NCBI GenBank assembly: GCA_024742735.1
Contig: JANSXV010000001.1
Location: 620,001-684,000, forward strand
Source: Alphaproteobacteria bacterium
GTDB taxonomy: Bacteria; Pseudomonadota; Alphaproteobacteria; Caulobacterales; Maricaulaceae
Length of the DNA stretch: 64,000 nucleotides
Direction: 5' to 3'
The position numbers and the translations under genes are program-made. Under the pieces are notes generated by a model. The model did no database searches. It saw only the letters and a program-made list of their open reading frames with translations, and was not told where the DNA came from. The number at the start of each line of letters is the position of its first letter. Positions within the stretch are counted from its first letter, which is position 1. Shown here one piece after another: positions 37,960 through 46,222 of the stretch.

Positions 37960-38526
37960 TCAGCGCAGGCGTTCGCCGTTGAAATCGGACGGCGCGCACC
38001 AGGCGCCCGCCGCTTCGAACCGCGCGCACAGCGCCCTCGCCGCATCCGGACTGTCCAGCGGCCCCGCTTTCAAACGCAGGAAAACGCCCCGCTCGCCCAG
38101 CTCGACCGGCGCCAGCCGCGCTTCAAGGCCGGACAGGAGGGCGGGATGCTCCGCCTGCAGCTCGCGCCAGCCCGAGCCGGCACGATCGGCGATACGGTAG
38201 GACGCCAGATGCACGGCGCTCATGACGCTGCGCGCGCCGTCCAGATCCGGCATCGGCCCCGGCTCAGCGTTTACGGCCTGCGAATTTTGCGGTTCGACCG
38301 GCGCAGCCTCAGCCTCGGGCCTGCGCAGCAAGGCTTCGTTCAAGGCCGCCATCTCGGCGCGCGCCGCGTCTATGCGCGCCGGCTCGGTCCGCCCGGTCGC
38401 CACAAGCAACTCAGCCAGCGCCGCCGCCTCGGGATGAACAGGGGCGATGTGGCGCTCAGGGCCCGTCGTCGCGCAGGCGGAAAGCGCGAAGCCGCAGGCG
38501 GCGGGAAGGAACAGACGAACCAGCAT
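37960..38526 (-). CDS. lipoprotein with C-terminal SPOR-like domain
   Basis: A 188-residue predicted lipoprotein: signal sequence ending in the lipobox LSAC (C18), an Ala/Pro-rich linker and a C-terminal region with GVFLRLKAGPLDSPDAARAL and a paired Cys segment (CARFEAAGAWC) that matches the second half of SPOR domains. It is divergent from panC and 86 nt upstream of mipZ on the same strand. Likely in the periplasm, attached to a membrane; may bind septal peptidoglycan. Confidence 0.72.
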   Translation of the reverse strand: MLVRLFLPAACGFALSACATTGPERHIAPVHPEAAALAELLVATGRTEPARIDAARAEMAALNEALLRRPEAEAAPVEPQNSQAVNAEPGPMPDLDGARSVMSAVHLASYRIADRAGSGWRELQAEHPALLSGLEARLAPVELGERGVFLRLKAGPLDSPDAARALCARFEAAGAWCAPSDFNGERLR

Positions 38527-38613
38527 GATCTTCGCTTACACCGAGTCGCTTGCCTGCGAACGCGCCTTGGCGATAGCGTCCGCGCGCTCACTCCCGGCCC
38601 GGAAGTTTCGCCC

Positions 38614-39480
38614 ATGCGCCCTGACCTGCCTCTGCCCGCCGCCTACACGGTCGCCGAACTGCGCGAGACCGTCGCCGCCTGGCGGCGTGAGGGCCTGACG
38701 GTCGGGTTCGTGCCCACCATGGGCGCGCTGCACGCCGGACACCTGGCGCTGGTCACGCAGGCGCTCGAGCGCGCGGACCGCGTCGTCGTGAGCATCTTCG
38801 TCAATCCCGCCCAGTTCGCTCCCGGTGAGGACTTCGATGCCTATCCCCGAACCCTGGAAAGCGACGCTGACAAACTCGCCGGCGCCGGAGCTCATCTGGT
38901 TTACGCGCCCTCAGCCTTTGAAATGTACCCGCAGGGCTTTTCCACGACTGTCAGCCTGTCCGGTCCCGCTGAAGGGCTGGAAAGCGCGGCGCGCCCGCAC
39001 TTCTTCGCCGGCGTCGCGACCGTGGTTTCAAAGCTGTTCAATCAGGTCCGGCCCGACCTCGCCGTTTTCGGGGAGAAGGACTATCAGCAGCTTCTGGTGA
39101 TCCGGCGCATGACCGAGGATCTGGACCTGGGCGTGGAGATCGTGCCCGGCGTCACCGTGCGCGAGGCGGACGGCCTCGCCCTCTCCTCGCGCAACGCCTA
39201 CCTCAGCGACACAGACCGCAAGCGCGCCGCTGCGCTGAACGTGATCCTCGCCGACTTCGCACAGGCGCTGGAGGGGGGCGGCGACGTCGCCACGGCGCAG
39301 ACCGCCGCTCTGACAGCCGCCGCCGATGCGTTTGACGCCGTCGATTATGTTGAAGCGCGGTGCGCGGACACGCTTGCGCAGCTGCCTGAAGGCCCCCTGG
39401 ATCGTCCCGCCCGCGTGCTGGCGGCGGTGAAGGTGGGCGGGACCCGCCTGATCGACAATCGCCCGGCGACGCCGCGCTGA
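38614..39480 (+). CDS. panC: pantothenate synthetase
   Basis: ATP-dependent condensation of pantoate and beta-alanine. From the ATG at 38614 the protein is 288 residues with FVPTMGALHAGHLALV, VSIFVNPAQFAPGEDFDAYPRT, FGEKDYQQLLVIRRM and the SSRNAYLS loop, all family signatures. panB is not adjacent. It ends tail to tail with the DUF1489 gene 4 nt away. Confidence 0.96.
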   Translation: MRPDLPLPAAYTVAELRETVAAWRREGLTVGFVPTMGALHAGHLALVTQALERADRVVVSIFVNPAQFAPGEDFDAYPRTLESDADKLAGAGAHLVYAPSAFEMYPQGFSTTVSLSGPAEGLESAARPHFFAGVATVVSKLFNQVRPDLAVFGEKDYQQLLVIRRMTEDLDLGVEIVPGVTVREADGLALSSRNAYLSDTDRKRAAALNVILADFAQALEGGGDVATAQTAALTAAADAFDAVDYVEARCADTLAQLPEGPLDRPARVLAAVKVGGTRLIDNRPATPR

Positions 39481-39484
39481 GGCC

Positions 39485-39901
39485 TCACCAGGCCCCGATC
39501 TCGATCAGCTTGTTGCGCAGTTCGGCGGGCAGATCCTCGCCGCCGCTCTGGACTGTCAGATCTGCCGGCGCGTGCTCTGGCTTCAGGTAACGCCAGCCCT
39601 GGAACGGACGCTTGGGCGCCGGCGCGGTCGGGATGATCTCGTTATTCAGCCAGATCGTGCAGCGCTTGACGCCGCCCTCATCGACGAACTCCTCCAGCTC
39701 GACGATTTCCTGGCGCGCCTGAATGACCCGTTTGATCACCCAGTAGAGCGAGCCGCCGTCCAGCAGCTCCTTCGCGCGTTTGGGCGTCATGCGGGTCGTA
39801 TGGGGCATGAGACGGTCACCCGGCGCGCAGGTGTCGCGCCAGCGTTCCAGATCCTCGATGCCGTCGGCCCCGACGCAGAGCTTCACGAGATGAAGAGGCA
39901 T
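39485..39901 (-). CDS. DUF1489 family protein
   Basis: A 138-residue conserved alphaproteobacterial protein of unknown function, from the ATG at 39901 (MPLHLVKLCVGADGIEDLE). Recognised by the TRMTPKRAKELLDGGSLYWVIKRVIQARQ and the FQGWRYL segment. No motif indicates an enzyme. Transcribed with the secreted protein gene 10 nt upstream. Confidence 0.78.
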   Translation of the reverse strand: MPLHLVKLCVGADGIEDLERWRDTCAPGDRLMPHTTRMTPKRAKELLDGGSLYWVIKRVIQARQEIVELEEFVDEGGVKRCTIWLNNEIIPTAPAPKRPFQGWRYLKPEHAPADLTVQSGGEDLPAELRNKLIEIGAW

Positions 39902-39911
39902 GAGGTCAGAG

Positions 39912-40679
39912 CTAGGGCGACTCCGCGCCCGCCTCAAGCGGCCCGGCGCCGGGGTAGCGAACCGAGACCAGATCGATCTCCATGGTCTGGCTGAAGCTCT
40001 GGAACACCGCCGAGCCGGCCATCGACATGGTCATCCCGGCAAAGCGCGGCCCGTTGATGGCGGGCTCGTGGACGAAGCGCTGCTCCAGCAGGAAGTCATT
40101 GATGCGCGCGGCGATGTTGGGCTTGAAGCTCTCGGTCAGAGCAAAGCGTACTTCGGCGACGTGACCGCGTTCAGCATCGACTTCAATCTCGCCCGCCAGA
40201 TTGTCCAGCAACGCGTCACGCTCGCCGTCCTCGCCGCCCTGTCCCGGCAGGCTTTGCGGCGTGAAGCCATAGACCAGCCGGCCGTTCTCCTCGCGCAGCA
40301 AGGTCGCGCTGGCGCCGATCGCGGCGCGCAGGCCTTCCGCGTCGAACCGGCCCACGGAATAGGACTCGCCCGGATCGCTGTCGGCTGCGTCTTCCTCGTC
40401 GTCGCGATTGAACCCGGCCCACATCTCCGCCTGCTCTTCGCTCAGCGCCTCTTCGGAGGCGGGCTGCAGCAGCGTGTAGGCGGTGTCGCGGCCTTCGCCG
40501 CCGGGGCGGATCTCCACAAGGATCGCCTCGCCGTTGACCGTCATGCGCAGGGCGATCCGCTCGGCCGTGATCGTCTCGCCAGGCGCTGCGGACAGCGCCT
40601 GTTCGAGCGGCTCGGGCAGCTGGGCGAAGGCGGCGGGCGCAGCGAGCAGACAGGCGGCGGCGAAGATCAGACGAAGCAT
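39912..40679 (-). CDS. secreted hypothetical protein
   Basis: A 255-residue protein with signal peptide MLRLIFAAACLLAAPAAFAQ (ATG at 40679; an upstream frame extension is rejected). The mature part is rich in beta-type and acidic segments and has no recognised domain; lines such as LRMTVNGEAILVEIRP and VFQSFSQTMEIDLVSV suggest a beta-rich periplasmic fold, possibly LolA/OmpA-like. Coupled to DUF1489 by position. Function unknown. Confidence 0.65.
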   Translation of the reverse strand: MLRLIFAAACLLAAPAAFAQLPEPLEQALSAAPGETITAERIALRMTVNGEAILVEIRPGGEGRDTAYTLLQPASEEALSEEQAEMWAGFNRDDEEDAADSDPGESYSVGRFDAEGLRAAIGASATLLREENGRLVYGFTPQSLPGQGGEDGERDALLDNLAGEIEVDAERGHVAEVRFALTESFKPNIAARINDFLLEQRFVHEPAINGPRFAGMTMSMAGSAVFQSFSQTMEIDLVSVRYPGAGPLEAGAESP

Positions 40680-40729
40680 GCGGGCGGCTCCTAATGCCAG
40701 GGACCCCTCTTCCCTAGCGAGCCGCCCGC
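40680..40729. repeat. 11-bp inverted repeat between cupin and secreted-protein genes
   Basis: GCGGGCGGCTC (40680-40690) and GAGCCGCCCGC (40719-40729), perfect arms with a 28-nt loop. It fills most of the leader of the secreted-protein gene and the 3' end of the cupin transcript. No T-tract follows, so it may regulate or terminate weakly. Confidence 0.5.
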
Positions 40730-40766
40730 CGTCCCCCAACGGATTTTTTCGTCGCAGGCGCGGAAC

Positions 40767-41705
40767 TCAGGCCGGCGCGCGGTCGCGATAGCCGGTGTCG
40801 CTGGCCAGATCCACGTCGAACGTGGTCTCCGACTTCGGCAGCGGCCGCGACGCAGCGCCGGAGACTTTTTCCCAGGCTTTCCAGCTCTTTGACAGCGCGA
40901 GCTTGGCGTAGGCCTGAGCGCCGTCCGGGCTGGAGCTCTTCGGCCTGAAGCCCATGCGCCGCAGGGCGCCATTGGCGTGCAGCACCGCATTCTTCATCAC
41001 CGACTCCCGGGTCACCACCTCGCAGGTGATGGACACGTTCAGCCCGTCCAGATTCTCCACCCGGTGAGGCGCATGGAGCGGCCAGGACACGAAATCGCCC
41101 GGCGTCAGATCGACCATGGCCGCGTCCGCGTCCCAGGCCGGGTCATAGGGGATATCCTCGGTCTGGGTCTTGTGGAGGACTTCCTCCATCGAGAGGTCCT
41201 CCAGCCACGGCCCGCGCGGGGGGTAGATGCGGAAGCGCTTGTGACCTTTGACGTGGAGCAGCAGGGTCTCGGACACGTCGGAATGGTAGAAGACCTGGGC
41301 TTTCGGAGAGGAGATCAGGATCCCGCCATAGACCCGCAGCGGCGCGTAGCCGGGATTGAGCTGTTTGAGCTGGGCGAACAGGGCGTTGAACAGCGGCTTG
41401 TAGACCGGGTCGGTGTTCATGGCCTCGCGCAGATTGATCCACAGCTTGCCCTGACGCACCGCCTCCAACAGCTCAGCGCCCGTGGCCGATCCCGGATCGC
41501 CGGCGCGCCAGCTGTCGCGGTCGGCGGGATCCTCGCCCATGGTGCAGAAATCACAGAGTTCACGCGGATGGCGTTTCAGCAGCGCGGCCAGCGCCAGGTC
41601 GGTGAATTCCGGCGCCAGGTGCAGGCGGTGGCGCGCCGTCATCACGCCATTGCGGAACTCGGCGCGCTTGTCTTCGTTCCAGTCGATCAGGACAGGTTCG
41701 GCCAT
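40767..41705 (-). CDS. cupin-like/JmjC-related protein
   Basis: A 312-residue protein with an 8-strand cupin-like core. A HxD metal pair is seen in FYHSDVSET and a later His in PLHAPHRVE; flanking text LHVKGHKRFRIYPP and LTPGDFVSWPLH matches cupin_8-type or JmjC-like dioxygenase relatives. The Lys of 2-oxoglutarate binding is plausible in HVKGHKR. Possibly a 2-oxoglutarate/Fe(II)-dependent hydroxylase; substrate unknown. Confidence 0.6.
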   Translation of the reverse strand: MAEPVLIDWNEDKRAEFRNGVMTARHRLHLAPEFTDLALAALLKRHPRELCDFCTMGEDPADRDSWRAGDPGSATGAELLEAVRQGKLWINLREAMNTDPVYKPLFNALFAQLKQLNPGYAPLRVYGGILISSPKAQVFYHSDVSETLLLHVKGHKRFRIYPPRGPWLEDLSMEEVLHKTQTEDIPYDPAWDADAAMVDLTPGDFVSWPLHAPHRVENLDGLNVSITCEVVTRESVMKNAVLHANGALRRMGFRPKSSSPDGAQAYAKLALSKSWKAWEKVSGAASRPLPKSETTFDVDLASDTGYRDRAPA

Positions 41706-41800
41706 GAGGGGGACCTCCGTCGCATTTCAGGACGCCCCGCGCGTCCGTCAGGCGGACAGACGCAGGAAGCGTGCCGGACCGTGCGGCGAAGGCCCTCCCC

Positions 41801-42046
41801 TTACGCCCAGCCGGACCGCGCCAGCTTCAGCGCATGGCGCAGCAGGAGCGCCGTCACCGCGATGAAACCGGCCGCCGCGGCGATCTCCGCCCCGCCGATC
41901 ACGTTGGCCGGCGCGTGAAACGCCATCAGCACCGCCCAGATCACGGTCCCCGCCGCGATATAGCCGGTGACGCCGCAGAACACCGACCCGGCGAAAGCCG
42001 CGGCGGCGTCAGTAAAGGAGACGGACCCGTCCCGTTCGTTGGTCAT
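41801..42046 (-). CDS. small two-helix membrane protein
   Basis: An 81-residue protein from the ATG at 42046 (MTNERDGS). Two hydrophobic segments, about residues 15-40 and 45-68, with a basic end (HALKLARSGWA). I do not recognise it. It lies next to the repeat-filled region 42047-42390 and downstream of the restriction-modification gene on the same strand. Confidence 0.55.
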   Translation of the reverse strand: MTNERDGSVSFTDAAAAFAGSVFCGVTGYIAAGTVIWAVLMAFHAPANVIGGAEIAAAAGFIAVTALLLRHALKLARSGWA

Positions 42047-42390
42047 GGGAACACCCTCGCACTCAAACAAAACAACGCTCAAAAAACACCGCCCGCAGGC
42101 GCGAAAACGCCGCCCGCAGCGGGATGCGCATACAGATGCGCTCAGCTAAGGCGTTCCGCAAGCGGCGGGGAGTCGCAGGGGCGCTGGCGCTTGGCGCCCC
42201 CTGGGCGCCAACTTGCGTTGGGGAAGACGATCGCTGGAGCAAGCGTCGCCATCCCGGACTTGATCCGGAACAGTTCTAAACCGCCCCCATCGTCATCCTG
42301 ACGAAAGTCAGGACCCAGTTTCATCGCCTGCGCCACTGGGTCCTGAATCAAGTTCAGGATGACGAAGGTGGGTGTCGCCGCGGCGGCATG
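42047..42390. other. 344-nt non-coding region with hairpins
   Basis: No gene seen. It contains an A/C-rich stretch (about 42055-42085), GC-rich dyads at 42085-42120, a perfect hairpin TTGGCGCCC cct GGGCGCCAA (42191-42211), a CCCGGACTTGATCCGG dyad near 42254-42269 and the large family C palindrome at 42291-42364. Some dyads may end transcripts from the restriction-modification gene. Confidence 0.6.
42291..42364. repeat. family C palindrome-of-palindromes, copy 1
   Basis: A 74-nt inverted repeat. Outer arms CGTCATCCTGA (42291-42301) and TTCAGGATGACGA (42353-42365) pair, and inner arms AGTCAGGACCCAG (42307-42319) and CTGGGTCCTGA (42335-42345) pair, with minor dyads in each arm. It lies 26 nt past the stop of the restriction-modification gene; a second copy lies 94 nt before its start (46186-46214). 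Confidence 0.8.
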
Positions 42391-45300
42391 TCACCCCCCC
42401 GCGAACCAGCGGTGATCATCCGTCGCCTCCGCCTGCCCCACCGCTTCCAGGATGGAGAGCATGGCGGCGACCTTTTTGATCTTGGCCTGCGTGTTCTTGC
42501 CGGAGAAGGCGGCGGCGACTTCTTCGGACGATAGCGGCTGGGGCGAGGCGGCGAGCACGGTGCGCACGGCGCGCGCGCGCGCCGCGTCGTCAGCAGGCAG
42601 GGCGATCCCGGCGGCGGCCCTTGCCGCCTCGGGCAGCACGATTTCGCTTTGCTCGGCCTTGCGCACGGCTTCCGCGCCCGTGGGGTTCTGGAATTCCGGG
42701 CGCAGCCAGCGCACATGGCCGCGCGCTTCTTCAGCGGCGCGCTCATGGTTCAAGGCGACCAGACGCTCCAGGATCTCTTCTTCGGTGAGGTCGGCCGGCC
42801 AGCCATAGGCCTCGAATACCGCCGCGTCGATCTGATCGTGAATATCCTTCAGCACGCCGACCAGCCCGGCCTCATAGATATCGCGCTCGGCCTCGGTCAG
42901 CGGTTCTTCCGGCTCCTTTCCTCCCCCGCCTGCGGGGTATGAATTCCCGGGCGCCGAAGGCGACCCGGGACCTCCCTGCGAGTCCGGCGCCTCATCCTGA
43001 TCGAGGTCCCGGCTCTGCGCCCCGGACGGGGTCCGGGGCTTGGCCGGGAATTCAGAGGGGTTTGACGACCCCGCCTCCAGCGCCCGCACCCGCTCCAGCA
43101 CGTTGTAGAGCTTGGTCATGGTCAGGAAGTCATGCTCGGCCAGGCGCTCCTTGCGGAAGGAATCCAGCCGCTCGCCCAGCTCATCCAGCCGCGCCTTCAG
43201 CGCCGGCTTGCCGGTGAGGTCGGGGAAGGGGAAGGGGTCGAAGCAGCGGGTTTTGTTGTAGCGTGGACGGTCTTCGAGCGTCCCGCCTGCTGCAAGGGAC
43301 CACACAACGTGGAGCGACGAGGACAGCACCGCAAGTGAGATGGAATCGCCTAAAGCTATACAGATCAGCATGTTATCCGGAAGCGTATCGTCGCCAATGA
43401 AGCTGAAAAAGCGGTGCTTTGAGGTTTCTGTGGTCACGATTGAGCGGCTCACACCTTTGAGCGCTGCCCTAAGCTCCCGGCGAGGCTCGCCATAAAGCCA
43501 CCATCTGTCCGAGTAGACTGACCGTCGGTTCTGCATCCGGTCAGGTTTGACGTGATCAACGACGTGCTGAAGCACCTTCGGATATTCGGCATGTGCTTGA
43601 GCCTCCGACAATCCGAACAAATCAATCACCAGCACACCCCGCGGCTTTTGATTGATGTCGCGGCCATTGCGATAGGGCTTGATCACCTTGGCCACCGCCG
43701 GGTCTTTCCCGAGCCCCAGCGCCGCCGCCTTCTCCGGCGTCACAATAAATCCGGCCCCATGAAGCTTCACGCCGGGGCTGCAAATCCCTTCATTCGCCTT
43801 CAACGGCTTCGCTGAACTGACCGCCGCGCCCAGCCGGATCATCGGCGTCACCACCCCACCCCGCACCTTCAACGCCACCTCCGGCGCATCCGTATTTAAC
43901 CCGGCCTCCCGCACCACCTCGGCCAGAACGCCTTCGACCTCCTCGCCCGGCGCGGCGACGGTCAGGGCGATGCGCACGGCGGCCTTGTCGGCGCTTTTCA
44001 TCCAGGGATGGTCGGGGATGGCGTAGACGAGGCTCAGCGGCGGTTTGCCGGACAGGGCCTTCTCCACCACGCGCCGGTTGAAGGTCTGGCGCAGCGAGTT
44101 GGTGGTGATGAAGCCGAAGCGGCGCGGCGTGGTCTTTTTCGCTTTGGCCGCCTTGGCCGTCAGGTCGGCGGCATGATACCACCAGTACATGACGAAATCG
44201 GCCGATTTCGGCATGGCCGGGTGGGCCTTCCACAACGCCTCGGCGTAACCATCGCCCAGCTCGGCGCGCAAATCCTTGCCGCCGATAAACGGCGGGTTCC
44301 CGATGATGAACTCCGCCTCCGGCCAGGCCGCCGCCTTGGCCTTTGGATAATCCCAGATCTCCACCCGCGCGGCGTCGTCCGGCACGGCCTCGCCGGTGAC
44401 GGGGTGCGGCTTGAAGGTCTTGCCGTCCCAGCGCGTGACCGGCTTGCCGTGCTCGTCGCGGCGAAGCACGCCCTCGCCGTGGTCCAAAACAGCGTCGCGG
44501 TGCTCAATATTGTGGAAGTCACGCAGCACGGGATCATAGATGAATTCGATGCCGCCGGCCCTCACCTGCCACTGGATGTAGCCGATCCACAGGACCAGCT
44601 CGGCGATCGCCACAGCGCGCTCGTTCTTTTCTAGCCCCAGAAACTGATGCGGATCGATGGCGTGGTCGCGGTATTCCGCCCGCGCGCGCCCGCCCAGCTC
44701 CACGATGGCGTCGACGATCTCGCCTTCCAGACGCTTCATGCGCTCCATGGCGACATAGAGGAAGTTGCCCGTGCCGCAGGCCGGGTCCAGCACGCGCACC
44801 TCGCACAATTCGGCGTGAAACTCGCGCAGGGCCTTCAGGGCCTCTTTCTTCTTGTCGTCCTGCAGCAGCAATTCGACCTTGGCCTTCACCCCGGCCCAGT
44901 CCTCGCGCAGGGGCTCCATGATCGTCGGGGTGACCAGCCGGTCCACATAGGCGCGCGGGGTGTAGTGGGCGCCCAGGCGATGGCGCTCGTCCTTGTCCAG
45001 AGCCTGCTCCAGCAGCGTGCCGAAGATCGCCGGCTCCACCTGGCGCCAGTCCTGTTTGGCGGCGATGTGAAGCTCGGAGACCATCTCCGCCGTCAGCGGC
45101 GGGGCGCTGGCGTCCTTGAACAACCCGCCATTGAAGCGCCGGATCGGGGCGCGCAGCCAGCCAGACAGGGCCGCGCCCTCGTTCATTTCACGCCACAGAC
45201 TTTCCAGCGCCACATGGGCGTTGCGCGCGTCCTTCGTCAGATCGCCCAGCAGCTCGGTGAACTTGCCTTCGGGCAGCAGCTTCACGTCCTCGGCGAACAT

Positions 45301-46092
45301 GGTGAACAGGCAGCGCATCAGGAACAGGGCGACCTGCTCTGCGCTGTGCTGGGGCTTGCCGTCCTTGGATTTGCGCGCCTCCAGCTCACGCGCGACCTTG
45401 GCCAGGCGCGCGGCGATCTCCTTGGTGACGCGGGCGCTTTCCTTCGCCGGATCAAGGCTGTGAGGCTCGGTCCAGACGGCGCGCAGCCGGTCGCGGACTT
45501 CTTTCCTATGCAGGTCTTCCAACAGAATCCGGAAGCCGCGCCGATCGGGGAACTGGTCGTAGGATTTTCCCTGTCCGGAGAAGTCGGCATAGATCTCAAA
45601 GCAATAGCCGACATCGCAGACGATCAGGAAGGGCGGCCAGCCATGCTCGCCCGGCAGGTCCTTGGCGTAGCGTTCGGCCTGGGCGCGCGCCTTGACCATG
45701 GCGGTGAACCAGCCGTCCGTTCCGCGCTTCGCGGTCCCTGCGCGCGCCTTGCCGGCCTCCGCGCCGAACAGATTGGCCTGGGCGGCGTCGGCCTTCTTCG
45801 ACCCCCCGCCTTCGGACCCCTGCTTGGCCTCCAGCACGAAGCAGCCGCGCTTGTACAGGTCGATGCGCCGGGTGGATTTCGTGCCGTCCTCGTGATTACG
45901 GGTCACCTGGCGCTCGAACACATAATCGTTGAGCGCGGTCTCCTCTTTCGAGGGCTCAGGGCGCGGGACGCCGATCAGGTCGCAGAACTCATTGAGGAAG
46001 GACTGAGTGTTCGACAACTCCCCGCCACCGGACTCCGCCCAGCGCGCGATGAAGCTGTTGATCGCCTCGGTGCTGACGCCGTCCCCGCTCAC
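42391..46092 (-). CDS. MmeI-like type IIL restriction-modification protein (single chain)
   Basis: A 1233-residue protein that should both methylate and cut DNA. Order: an N-terminal PD-(D/E)xK nuclease-like region with RRIDLYKRGCFVLEAKQG (D78, E88, K90; the D-x9-E-x-K spacing is that I recall for MmeI); a helical spacer with YTPR (377-380); a gamma-class adenine methyltransferase core with motif I DPACGTG (436-442) and motif IV NPPF (599-602); a target-recognition region; and a C-terminal helical end with a winged-helix-like stretch. GTG start. No separate restriction gene adjoins it. Residues about 1014-1051 come from a family B repeat inserted in the frame. It lies between family C repeats, so it looks acquired. 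Confidence 0.85.
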   Translation of the reverse strand: MSGDGVSTEAINSFIARWAESGGGELSNTQSFLNEFCDLIGVPRPEPSKEETALNDYVFERQVTRNHEDGTKSTRRIDLYKRGCFVLEAKQGSEGGGSKKADAAQANLFGAEAGKARAGTAKRGTDGWFTAMVKARAQAERYAKDLPGEHGWPPFLIVCDVGYCFEIYADFSGQGKSYDQFPDRRGFRILLEDLHRKEVRDRLRAVWTEPHSLDPAKESARVTKEIAARLAKVARELEARKSKDGKPQHSAEQVALFLMRCLFTMFAEDVKLLPEGKFTELLGDLTKDARNAHVALESLWREMNEGAALSGWLRAPIRRFNGGLFKDASAPPLTAEMVSELHIAAKQDWRQVEPAIFGTLLEQALDKDERHRLGAHYTPRAYVDRLVTPTIMEPLREDWAGVKAKVELLLQDDKKKEALKALREFHAELCEVRVLDPACGTGNFLYVAMERMKRLEGEIVDAIVELGGRARAEYRDHAIDPHQFLGLEKNERAVAIAELVLWIGYIQWQVRAGGIEFIYDPVLRDFHNIEHRDAVLDHGEGVLRRDEHGKPVTRWDGKTFKPHPVTGEAVPDDAARVEIWDYPKAKAAAWPEAEFIIGNPPFIGGKDLRAELGDGYAEALWKAHPAMPKSADFVMYWWYHAADLTAKAAKAKKTTPRRFGFITTNSLRQTFNRRVVEKALSGKPPLSLVYAIPDHPWMKSADKAAVRIALTVAAPGEEVEGVLAEVVREAGLNTDAPEVALKVRGGVVTPMIRLGAAVSSAKPLKANEGICSPGVKLHGAGFIVTPEKAAALGLGKDPAVAKVIKPYRNGRDINQKPRGVLVIDLFGLSEAQAHAEYPKVLQHVVDHVKPDRMQNRRSVYSDRWWLYGEPRRELRAALKGVSRSIVTTETSKHRFFSFIGDDTLPDNMLICIALGDSISLAVLSSSLHVVWSLAAGGTLEDRPRYNKTRCFDPFPFPDLTGKPALKARLDELGERLDSFRKERLAEHDFLTMTKLYNVLERVRALEAGSSNPSEFPAKPRTPSGAQSRDLDQDEAPDSQGGPGSPSAPGNSYPAGGGGKEPEEPLTEAERDIYEAGLVGVLKDIHDQIDAAVFEAYGWPADLTEEEILERLVALNHERAAEEARGHVRWLRPEFQNPTGAEAVRKAEQSEIVLPEAARAAAGIALPADDAARARAVRTVLAASPQPLSSEEVAAAFSGKNTQAKIKKVAAMLSILEAVGQAEATDDHRWFAGG
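42941..43053. repeat. family B palindromic repeat inside the restriction-modification coding region
   Basis: A 113-nt segment bounded by perfect inverted ends, GAATTCCCGG and CCGGGAATTC, with CCCGGGACC, GGTCCCGGCTC and CCCCGGACGGGGTCCGGGG dyads inside. It matches the intergenic family B copies at 31341-31435 and 54402-54510. The host frame stays open and encodes about 38 residues (around 1014-1051: EFPAKPRTPSGAQSRDLDQD..). It is a low-complexity, hydrophilic linker between the recognition part and the C-terminal domain. Confidence 0.8.
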
Positions 46093-46185
46093 GCTGTCTT
46101 CTCAACCCGCAGAAATTGAACCTGAAGAAACGCTATCGCCGTTCTTTCACTGCATCAATCTGGCGGGCGCCGCTTTCACTCCCGT

Positions 46186-46214
46186 CGTCATCCTGAAGCA
46201 AGTTCAGGATGACG
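46186..46214. repeat. family C palindrome, copy 2
   Basis: CGTCATCCTGAA gcaag TTCAGGATGACG-type hairpin, nearly perfect 12-bp arms. It lies between the restriction-modification gene and mccA, 8 nt past the mccA stop on the minus strand, and could act as a terminator for mccA as well as mark an insertion edge. Confidence 0.8.
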
Positions 46215-46222
46215 AGAGCGGG

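Noticed and set aside
42391-46092. Frameshifted or broken methyltransferase
   Set aside because: The frame is open throughout; the odd segment near residues 1014-1051 is an in-frame repeat, not a frameshift.
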